Shown here piece after piece: positions 1 through 6,207 of a stretch of DNA of 7,719 nt (the first letter of the stretch is position 1; each line of letters begins with the position of its first letter). The stretch spans positions 1 through 7,719 of the forward strand of contig CAIYNH010000330.1 of NCBI GenBank assembly GCA_903927495.1, written 5' to 3'. The notes under the pieces were generated by a model. It saw only the letters and a program-made list of their open reading frames with translations, was not told the DNA's origin and ran no database searches. Origin of the DNA: an uncultured beta proteobacterium. GTDB lineage: Bacteria; Pseudomonadota; Gammaproteobacteria; Burkholderiales; Burkholderiaceae_C. A program made the translations under genes and the position numbers.

Positions 1-1
1 C

Positions 2-871
2 ACGTCGACCTCGCCGAACTACCAGATCATTGCATCGCTCGACATTGCCCGCAGGCAGGCGGCGCTGGAAGGGTTTCACCGGGTGCGCAACTGCCTGATG
101 CTGTCCATGCAACTGCGCCAACGCATTGCACAAACGGAGCAACTCGAACCTTATTTCTCGGTGCTGGGTGACCAGCAACTGATACCTCCCTGCTACCGTA
201 GGCAGAGTGTGACAAATGCAGTCTCTGACCTAGCGGCTTTGAGTGCCAGCTGGGGTGAATCGGACTTTGTCATCGATCCCACCCGCGTCACACTGGATGT
301 GAGCCGCACCGGCATCGATGGCAGTAACTTCCGGCAATTGTTGATGACGCGCTATGACATTCAGGTGAATAAAACCTCGCGCCACACGGTCCTGTTCTTG
401 ATCAACATTGGTGCTACACAGGCCAGTATTGATTACTTGCTGCAGGTGCTCGGTGACATGGCGGCGAAATTTGATATGGATCAACGCTTGCACACCGCAG
501 TGGCACTGGAACCCTCGATAGCATTGCCGACGAAGCGTCTGTTTCACCCCGCCTATCTCCCATTTTCCGATGGGTTTTACGCTGCCAGTGATGTGCGCAG
601 CGCCTACTACCAGGGCGAAGTGGCGGCCAATGTTATTTACATTCCCCTGTCCTCCGACACCTTTGCAAAAGTGCAGGCTGGGCAAGTGTGGGTGTCAGCC
701 ACATTTGTCACGCCCTACCCACCAGGTTTTCCGGTGATGGTGCCAGGGCAAATCATCACCCCCGAAATACTGTCTTTTTTCCAGCACATCAAGGTCAAGG
801 AAATTCACGGCTTCAACTTTGAACGTGGCTTCAAGGTCTTTACCGATGCCCACCTGGCCAACCTGGCGTAG
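2..871 (+). CDS. Orn/Lys/Arg decarboxylase, C-terminal part (5' truncated by window edge)
   Basis: PLP-dependent (fold type I) basic amino-acid decarboxylase, which turns arginine, lysine or ornithine into agmatine, cadaverine or putrescine plus CO2. The frame is open from base 2, and the first residues (TSTSPNYQIIASLDIARRQ) already match the family's conserved STSPxYxIIASLD segment, so the gene starts upstream and the GTG at 83 is internal. 289 residues are visible; full enzymes of this type are about 700-780 residues. Further family hallmarks are DPTRVTLDVSRTGIDG and INKTSRNTVLF-like VNKTSRHTVLFLINIG (about visible residues 95-145), and the C-terminal domain with VSATFVTPYPPGFPVMVPGQ and VKEIHGFN near the end. 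The PLP-binding lysine lies outside the window. Substrate choice among Arg, Lys and Orn cannot be decided from this part. It is followed after 38 bases by the ATP-grasp gene on the same strand, with no terminator seen, so it is probably the upstream member of the same operon. The family call is firm; the substrate is unknown. Confidence 0.95.
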   Translation, partial: TSTSPNYQIIASLDIARRQAALEGFHRVRNCLMLSMQLRQRIAQTEQLEPYFSVLGDQQLIPPCYRRQSVTNAVSDLAALSASWGESDFVIDPTRVTLDVSRTGIDGSNFRQLLMTRYDIQVNKTSRHTVLFLINIGATQASIDYLLQVLGDMAAKFDMDQRLHTAVALEPSIALPTKRLFHPAYLPFSDGFYAASDVRSAYYQGEVAANVIYIPLSSDTFAKVQAGQVWVSATFVTPYPPGFPVMVPGQIITPEILSFFQHIKVKEIHGFNFERGFKVFTDAHLANLA

Positions 872-909
872 CGCCGAGTTTTCCCGTCACTCGCAATTTC
901 TCATTCCCC

Positions 910-2403
910 ATGAAAACCACCCTGCACACCTTCGCCGACATCAAGGCCTATTTCGCCAACAATCGCAAGCCGCTGTTTTTTGTAAGCGCCAGCAACTTCA
1001 ACATGATGGGCATGCACGACTGGGTCAACAACTGGTACAACATAAATATGCTGGACTGTTTTGACGGCAACCATCCCAATGTGCTGGTGGTGGCAGACGA
1101 TCACACCCGGGTCTTCGATGGCATTGAAGATGTCAACCACCACCTGCTAAACAGTGAGGCCACCAGGGCGCTGATTGCCAAAGTGCAGGCAACATCCGAG
1201 CAGCGGTGTCAGGCGCTGTTTTTGTTTTTTGATGCCCAACTGGAGTCGATTTGCCAAGAGCTTGAGCTGGACATTGTGCTGCCAAAAAACACTCTGGTGC
1301 GTGAGATTGACAGCAAGATTGTCACAACCCAGATCGGCAATTCGGCAGGTGTTGCCAGTGTGCCCAATGTGCTGGCCCGGGTGGGATCCTATGCCGAGTT
1401 GCAACAGTTGGCCCATACGGCCGGTTTAGGTAAGCGCTGGGTGGTGCAAAGTGCTTATGGAGATTCCGGAAAAACTACATTTTTCATAGCTAGTGAAGCT
1501 GACTACACAAGCGTTGCAAGCAAAATTGAGTCGCAAGATCAGGTTAAGCTGATGCGCTGGGTGAACTGTGTAGGTACCGCCATCGAGGCTTGCGCCACAC
1601 GTTGGGGTACGTTTGTTGGTCCGCTGCTGTCGGAGATGATCGGCCTCGAGTCGCTCACGCCCTACCAAGGCGGTTGGTGCGGTAACGAAATTTACAGCCC
1701 GGCTTTCTCTGCAGAGATTCGCACCCAGGTGCTACAAAAAACCCAGGCCATGGGCGATGCGCTGTACCAGCTTGGCTACCGGGGTTATTTTGAGCTGGAT
1801 TATTTGATTGATCAGGACAGCGGGGAGGTCTATCTGGGCGAACTCAATGCCCGCATCAGCGGGGTCAGTGCGCTGACCAATATGTCGGATTTTTGTGCCA
1901 AACACGTGCCATTGTTTTTGTTTCATCTGCTTGAGTACGACCCACTGGTTGAGCTGACACTGGATGCAGCAGCTTTCAATCGATCCATGCTGGCACATGG
2001 GGCTGATGGGGTTTCGTCACAGCTGATCCTGAAGCACACCGAGGATTCACTCAAAATTGTTACCCAGGCCCCGGTTTCGGGGGTTTACAAGATGAAGAGT
2101 GACGGCCACCTGAGTCTCAAATGTGCCAGCCTTAACCGGCGCGATGCGCTGGCCCCGGATGAGGCCTATGTGCTGCGCATCACTGCCCCCGGTGAATACG
2201 CTTACAAGGGTGCCGACTTGGCCATCATGTTTGTCAACCAGGTTATTCGCACTCCCCAGGGCCAACTCAATGCCCATGGGTCGGGCTGGGTCAGTGCCTT
2301 GCAAAGCCAGTTTTCCACACGCCAACTCAATCAGCAAGAGCGCTCACTGGTCGAATTGACCCAAAACCCTGCCAACGTAAAAAGTAGTCGGACCTCATCA
2401 TGA
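910..2403 (+). CDS. ATP-grasp family ligase ('biotin carboxylase'-like)
   Basis: A 497-residue soluble protein of the ATP-grasp superfamily, whose members use ATP to activate a carboxylate as acyl-phosphate and join it to an amine, thiol or similar nucleophile. An N-terminal region (about 1-125) precedes the ATP-grasp core: DSKIVTTQIGNSAGVASVPN (134-153, Lys136 in the place of the usual ATP-contacting Lys), a glycine/serine loop VVQSAYGDSGKTTFFI (178-193), and the metal/ATP site with FELDYLID (294-301) and GELNARISG (310-318), where Glu311 and Asn313 match the usual ExN metal ligands. A C-terminal extension (about 345-497) is not recognised. Homologues are often called biotin carboxylase, but no biotinyl carrier domain, lysine-biotin motif or carboxyltransferase is visible here, so a carboxylase role is unsupported. 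The ATG at 910 has no good Shine-Dalgarno in front (CATTCCCC); in-frame ATGs at residues 32-35 are possible, but the upstream residues look like part of the fold. Its stop overlaps the next start by ATGA. Substrates are unknown; ligation of the decarboxylase's amine is an inference from context. Confidence 0.88.
   Translation: MKTTLHTFADIKAYFANNRKPLFFVSASNFNMMGMHDWVNNWYNINMLDCFDGNHPNVLVVADDHTRVFDGIEDVNHHLLNSEATRALIAKVQATSEQRCQALFLFFDAQLESICQELELDIVLPKNTLVREIDSKIVTTQIGNSAGVASVPNVLARVGSYAELQQLAHTAGLGKRWVVQSAYGDSGKTTFFIASEADYTSVASKIESQDQVKLMRWVNCVGTAIEACATRWGTFVGPLLSEMIGLESLTPYQGGWCGNEIYSPAFSAEIRTQVLQKTQAMGDALYQLGYRGYFELDYLIDQDSGEVYLGELNARISGVSALTNMSDFCAKHVPLFLFHLLEYDPLVELTLDAAAFNRSMLAHGADGVSSQLILKHTEDSLKIVTQAPVSGVYKMKSDGHLSLKCASLNRRDALAPDEAYVLRITAPGEYAYKGADLAIMFVNQVIRTPQGQLNAHGSGWVSALQSQFSTRQLNQQERSLVELTQNPANVKSSRTSS
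2400..2403 (+). other. ATGA stop/start overlap between the ATP-grasp and C45 genes
   Basis: The TGA of the ATP-grasp gene (2401-2403) shares bases with the ATG of the C45 gene (2400-2402). No strong Shine-Dalgarno precedes this ATG (GTCGGACCTCATC), so re-initiation after termination is the likely way it is translated, giving matched amounts of the two proteins. Confidence 0.8.
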
Positions 2404-3380
2404 GTACCATTCGCAAGTGTTTCAGGGCAATTGACGAACAGCACCCAGGTGACCAATGGCTGGCCCACTACCGGGCAGCGCTGCCGGGTTATCGGCGCTG
2501 GTTTGCCAGCGAAGGCGAACTCAAACGCCCCAGTCTTCAGGAGTGCCGCCAGGCCCTGCAGACCTTCATGCCCGAATTGGTTTCAGTGTGGGAGCGACTC
2601 GTGGCGCTGTCCCAGGCAGATGATGAAGAAGCTCGACTGCTGAGTTTTTTTTGCCCAGCGCCAGCGCTGTCGGGGTGCTCGCAAGCGGTCTGGACCCGGT
2701 ACACCCCTACACTGGTGCGTAACTACGACTACGCGCCTGAATTGTGCGAGGGCCGCATCATGAAAACCCGCTGGTTTGACACCAGCGTGATTGCCTCGAC
2801 CGACTGCTTGTGGGGCGTGCTCGATGGCATGAATGAGCATGGTCTGAGCTTATCACTGGCCTACGGTGGCAAAGAAGCCGTTACCGAGGGCTTCAGCATC
2901 GCCATCATCCTGCGCTACGTACTGGAATTTTGTAACACCGTTGACGAGGCCGTCAAGGTGCTGAGCCGGGTTCCTGCGCACATGGCTTACAACGTGACAT
3001 TGGTGGATGGCTATGGGCAGGTACGCACCGTGGAGTTGACCCCTTTTGCCCGCCCTAACGTCACCTACAAGCCCCTGGCGGTGAACCATCAGGGTGATTT
3101 TGAGCTGAACAACTACGCTATGTTTTCGCATTCCTATGAACGCCAGCAGGTCTTGCTGGCCAAACTTTACGATCCCTTGAGCACGGTCGAATCGTTTGCC
3201 AATGCATTTGAATTCAGTCCGCTGCGCGCCACCAATTACGCCCAGGGCTTCGGCACTCTTTACACTGCCATCTACAACCCCCAACTACGAGCCATGGAGT
3301 ACCGCTGGCCAAATCGGCTGCGCATGTACCAGTCGTTCGCCTACTTTGAGGCCTGCGAGTTGTGGGTTGATCTGGTTTGA
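2400..3380 (+). CDS. C45-family Ntn hydrolase / acyl-CoA:6-APA acyltransferase-like protein
   Basis: A 326-residue protein of the Ntn-hydrolase superfamily, closest in motif pattern to peptidase family C45 (isopenicillin N acyltransferase-like) and related to choloylglycine hydrolases. Visible motifs in order: a leading segment of about 92 residues; SGCSQAVW (91-98), with Cys93 as the expected nucleophile after Gly92; RNYDY (107-111); LDGMNEHGLSLSLAYGG (141-157); AYNVTLVDGYG (196-206); AVNHQ (227-231); GFGTLYTAIYNPQLRAMEYRW (283-303). In isopenicillin N acyltransferase the precursor cleaves itself between Gly and Cys so that the Cys becomes N-terminal; the Gly92-Cys93 pair fits that scheme, but processing here is inferred. 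Reactions in the family are amide hydrolysis or acyl transfer from CoA or amides to an amine. No signal peptide is visible, so it is probably cytoplasmic. The start overlaps the previous stop (ATGA) and the ribosome site is weak, which suggests translational coupling. It may acylate or trim the product of the decarboxylase and ATP-grasp enzymes; the actual substrate is unknown. Confidence 0.88.
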   Translation: MSTIRKCFRAIDEQHPGDQWLAHYRAALPGYRRWFASEGELKRPSLQECRQALQTFMPELVSVWERLVALSQADDEEARLLSFFCPAPALSGCSQAVWTRYTPTLVRNYDYAPELCEGRIMKTRWFDTSVIASTDCLWGVLDGMNEHGLSLSLAYGGKEAVTEGFSIAIILRYVLEFCNTVDEAVKVLSRVPAHMAYNVTLVDGYGQVRTVELTPFARPNVTYKPLAVNHQGDFELNNYAMFSHSYERQQVLLAKLYDPLSTVESFANAFEFSPLRATNYAQGFGTLYTAIYNPQLRAMEYRWPNRLRMYQSFAYFEACELWVDLV

Positions 3381-3426
3381 ATTTTGCTGTTGCCCGTTGG
3401 ACAAACACGTTCTGAGACACTTTTTT

Positions 3427-5577
3427 ATGCTCTTGATCTTGCGCAATCACCTGCAACACTTAATCAAAGAAATAACTTTGGGCTACGCCTGGATTTCGTT
3501 GCTGCCTTCGTGGAAATCTGGTTTCCCCTTGGCGCTGCTGACTTTTATTGATCCATCTGTGGGCGCTGTTGGTTTGCTAACAGCAGTATGTGCCTGGTAT
3601 GCCGGTCAAAGCGCCGGAGCCGACGCAGGCGAACGCCCGGTATGCGTGTTCAACGGCTTGCTCAGTGGCCTGTTTGTGGCACACGTTTGGGTCTTTGGAA
3701 CCTCGGTGATGGCGCTGGCCCTGCTGGGTGGCGTACTGTCGGGCTGGCTGACGGTAGTGCTCGGCCGACTGGCCTGGTCCCTGGTGCGATTGCCCATTTT
3801 GAGCCTACCCTTTGCACTGGGTGCCATGCTGACCATGGCCGCCGGGAGTAGTTTGTCCTCCCTGCATTTCAAACCCTATGTAGCACCGCCCGAACTGTGG
3901 GGCAATTGGGTTGATTCGTTCCTGAGCGCGCTGGGCACGTTTTATTTCATGCCCAACCCCTTCGTCGGGCTGCTCGTGCTGCTGGTAATGCTGCTGGCAT
4001 CGCGCTACTACCTGCTGCTAACGCTGCTCGGCTACGCCGCCTCAGCGGCCTGGTTGAACCTGCTGGGCGCGGCACCCGAACATCTGGCCAGCACTGCCTG
4101 GGACAGCAATGCCATTTTGGCGGCTTTGCTGGTAGGGGGCTTGTTTGCCACACCTTCCTTGCTCACTGCATCCCTGGCGGTGCTCGCTGCGGTGCTGGCA
4201 GCCTGGCTGGCACTGGCTTTGGGTCGCATTCTGGAGGTAGCGCACCTAGTGGCGTTTTCTGCCCCGTTTGTGCTGGCGGCCTGGTTGGTGCTGTATGCCG
4301 CAGTACGTAATACCCGCATGGCCAGTAGCTTTAACCTGCTGTTGCCTGATTTTCCAGAACGTTCGTATGTGCGTGCACAGGTCAGCCGCTTGCGTGTCGG
4401 TGCGCCTGGCAGTGTGCCGCTGGGATTGCCATTCATGGGTATCTGGACAGTTTCTCAGGGGTTTTCAGGTACGTATACACACCGTGGGCCATGGCGTCAT
4501 GCGCTTGATTTCATGGTCATAAAAGCTGGCAAGAGCTTTGCAAACAAGGGGAGCCAGCTGGATGATTTTTATTGCTACAACCTGCCGGTACTGTCACCCG
4601 CTTATGGACAGGTCTGGCGGGTGGTCAATGACGTGCCAGACAATCCACCCGGTAGCGTCAATGTAGCTGACAATTGGGGCAATTGTGTCGTAATCAAGCT
4701 CTATGAAGGGCGTTTTGCACTGGTGGCTCATCTGAAACCCGGCTCTGTGGTGGTAACTGCGGGGGTCTGGGTCAAGCCCGGGGATTTGCTGGGCACCTGT
4801 GGCAATTCCGGTCGCTCGCCGCAGCCGCACATTCACATGCATGTGCAAACCAGCGACGAACCCGGTTCACCCACCACCGCCTTTCATCTGTCAGGTGTCA
4901 TGCTGACCAAGCCAGGTCAAGCGGCGCATTATGAGTTATCGGTAGTACCTCAACCATCAGACTCTGTGGTGAGTGCGCTGGAAGGGCATGCCCGACCGTT
5001 TTACCTCTTGGCCGGGCGTGGACTGCGCTACACCGTTGCAATCAATGAGCAAATCTCAACCGACTGGTCGCTGCACTGTGAGGTGGATGACAAGGGGCGA
5101 CTGGTGCTGGTGTCGAATCTTGGCGGGCGCTGTGTGGTTGAATCCACCTGGGCGGTGTTTTCGTGTTTCGAACGCAATGATGTGCCCGACCCCTACCTGG
5201 ACATCTGGCTGCTGGCCTGCGCCTACACGCCGGCCTCGATTCATGTGGATCGTTGGGAGGATCCCTGCACACCAGCCATTTGGCTGCCGCAAAGAAGTGC
5301 CAGGTGGTTGGCAAAGCTGCTCTGGCCATGGGCTACTTTTGCCACCAGTTCACAGCATCGGGGCTGGGACGAACAGTCACAGTGCTGGTCTCAGGAGGGG
5401 CAGCATCGGCAGCAATTGAGTGGCATTACCGTACAGACCCAGGCCCGCATCGTGCCCCAGTTGGGGTGTTCGTTCATCACTGCACAGGCCAAGCAGCAGC
5501 ACTTCACCATGCAAGCGACCTGTTCCTTCCAACGCGCCGACATCGGTGTTCCCGGCTGGGAGTTTGCCCTGCGTTGA
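3427..5577 (+). CDS. Urea-transporter-like membrane domain fused to M23 metallopeptidase
   Basis: A 716-residue, three-part protein. Residues about 25-295 are very hydrophobic with some 8-10 membrane segments in two homologous halves typical of urea transporters (UT family channels): IDPSVGAVGLL (41-51) and NGLLSGLF (76-83) in half one, matched by MPNPFVGLLVL (175-185) and SNAILAALLVGGLF (227-240) in half two. Residues about 334-480 form an M23/LytM-type zinc peptidase: QGFSGTYTHRG and HALDF (His352 or His358 with Asp361 as ligands), VAHLKPG (His435), GTCGNSGRS, and PHIHMHVQ (His468, His470 in the usual HxH). Residues about 500-716 are unrecognised, with nine cysteines from 551 onward. The frame is open further upstream, but ATG 3427 is preferred because the membrane domain begins right after it and upstream codons overlap the C45 gene; its Shine-Dalgarno is poor. 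It lies 46 bases after the C45 stop, same strand. M23 enzymes normally cut peptidoglycan cross-bridges or peptides, and UT proteins conduct urea and small amides; a combined role is inference. Confidence 0.9.
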   Translation: MLLILRNHLQHLIKEITLGYAWISLLPSWKSGFPLALLTFIDPSVGAVGLLTAVCAWYAGQSAGADAGERPVCVFNGLLSGLFVAHVWVFGTSVMALALLGGVLSGWLTVVLGRLAWSLVRLPILSLPFALGAMLTMAAGSSLSSLHFKPYVAPPELWGNWVDSFLSALGTFYFMPNPFVGLLVLLVMLLASRYYLLLTLLGYAASAAWLNLLGAAPEHLASTAWDSNAILAALLVGGLFATPSLLTASLAVLAAVLAAWLALALGRILEVAHLVAFSAPFVLAAWLVLYAAVRNTRMASSFNLLLPDFPERSYVRAQVSRLRVGAPGSVPLGLPFMGIWTVSQGFSGTYTHRGPWRHALDFMVIKAGKSFANKGSQLDDFYCYNLPVLSPAYGQVWRVVNDVPDNPPGSVNVADNWGNCVVIKLYEGRFALVAHLKPGSVVVTAGVWVKPGDLLGTCGNSGRSPQPHIHMHVQTSDEPGSPTTAFHLSGVMLTKPGQAAHYELSVVPQPSDSVVSALEGHARPFYLLAGRGLRYTVAINEQISTDWSLHCEVDDKGRLVLVSNLGGRCVVESTWAVFSCFERNDVPDPYLDIWLLACAYTPASIHVDRWEDPCTPAIWLPQRSARWLAKLLWPWATFATSSQHRGWDEQSQCWSQEGQHRQQLSGITVQTQARIVPQLGCSFITAQAKQQHFTMQATCSFQRADIGVPGWEFALR

Positions 5578-5610
5578 GCGGGGCACCTGTTGCGAGAGAT
5601 AAAGTTCAGT
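5578..5610. other. Short convergent intergenic gap without a clear terminator
   Basis: Only 33 bases separate the stop of the plus-strand UT-M23 gene from the stop of the minus-strand OmpA-like gene. The one inverted repeat seen, GTTC/GAAC around 5604-5618 (reaching into the lipoprotein's last codons), has a 4-bp stem and no T-run, so I do not call it a terminator. Confidence 0.6.
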
Positions 5611-6207
5611 TTAGCGAACAACGATTTCGGCGCGACGATTTCTTGGCTCAGCCACCTCATCGGCTGTTGGTATCAAGGGAGCTCGCTCGCCACGACCCAC
5701 AGCGTCAATCAGATCGGGCTTAAAACCACGACCAATCAACAACTCACGAATCGATTTAGCTCGCTGTAGCGACAGGGCATCGTTCGCCTCCATGGCACCG
5801 ACCCGGTCGGTGTGCCCGATGACAATGATCTCGCCACCCTTGCGAGCCAATGCGATCGCTAAAATTTTCGGCAAGCTGGCCTGGGACTCTGCAGTCAACT
5901 GTGATCCGCCTGATTCAAAATAAAGCAAAAATTGCTCATCCCGAGCAGGCATGGTTGTCATCAATGAACCATAACGATCCATCACCTTGAGCGGATCTAT
6001 CACACCCAGCAGCACCTGACCATCCGGGCTAACCTCAGCCGTTTGGTAAGCTTGCGACACCAGTTGCGTGCCGGTTGCTGACCTGACTTCTACGGCACTG
6101 GTCTTGCCACCACCCTCGGGTAACAAAATCACCCGTGTGGCGGGTGTCGAGCAGGCCATTACCAAGCCCGTCAACATCAAGGCCGTTAACCATTTAATCT
6201 GCTGCAT
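5611..6207 (-). CDS. OmpA-family peptidoglycan-binding outer-membrane lipoprotein
   Basis: A 198-residue lipoprotein. The N-terminus (Lys5, hydrophobic stretch 6-17, then VMAC with Cys19) is a signal peptide with lipobox; Ser at +2 rather than Asp favours outer-membrane sorting. Residues about 90-198 are a complete OmpA C-terminal domain: FLLYFESGGSQL (93-104), IVIGHTDRVG (128-137), LSLQRAKSIRELL (146-158), GRGE (171-174) and NRRAEI (190-195). Asp134 and Arg149 are 15 residues apart, the same spacing as the diaminopimelate-binding Asp241/Arg256 pair of E. coli OmpA, so peptidoglycan binding is well supported. Residues 20-89 are a short unrecognised linker. The frame is open to 6333, but ATG 6207 is the start: GGAGGTG lies 5 bases ahead of it, the signal peptide begins there, and it overlaps the stop of the FecR-domain gene (ATGA). 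The pair is therefore probably translationally coupled. It converges on the UT-M23 gene with 33 bases between stops. Family call firm; specific role unknown. Confidence 0.93.
   Translation of the reverse strand: MQQIKWLTALMLTGLVMACSTPATRVILLPEGGGKTSAVEVRSATGTQLVSQAYQTAEVSPDGQVLLGVIDPLKVMDRYGSLMTTMPARDEQFLLYFESGGSQLTAESQASLPKILAIALARKGGEIIVIGHTDRVGAMEANDALSLQRAKSIRELLIGRGFKPDLIDAVGRGERAPLIPTADEVAEPRNRRAEIVVR

Noticed and set aside
83..871. Decarboxylase gene starting at GTG 83 as a complete small protein
   Set aside because: Conserved decarboxylase residues are encoded upstream to base 2 in the same open frame, so GTG 83 is internal and the gene is cut by the window edge.
910..2403. Calling this gene accC (biotin carboxylase of acetyl-CoA carboxylase)
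   Set aside because: Only the general ATP-grasp core matches; there is no accB neighbour and the N- and C-terminal regions do not look like AccC.
2853..3284. 143-residue minus-strand open frame opposite the C45 gene
   Set aside because: No recognisable domain, and the opposite strand carries clear C45 motifs across the same bases.
3196..3426. Upstream extension of the UT-M23 protein to 3196
   Set aside because: It overlaps the well-supported 3' end of the C45 gene in another frame, and its residues look like an out-of-frame translation; ATG 3427 starts just before the membrane domain.
4032..4436. 134-residue minus-strand open frame opposite the UT domain
   Set aside because: Low-complexity Ala/Ser/Arg composition, no motif and no ribosome site; it is explained as the antisense shadow of a GC-rich membrane-protein gene.
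5604..5618. GTTC/GAAC inverted repeat as terminator of the operon
   Set aside because: Only four base pairs, an eight-base loop and no following T-run.
5253..5723. 156-residue plus-strand open frame bridging the convergent junction
   Set aside because: It overlaps the ends of two supported genes in other frames and its translation has no recognisable features; a frameshifted tail of UT-M23 was considered, but that gene's own frame runs cleanly to its stop.
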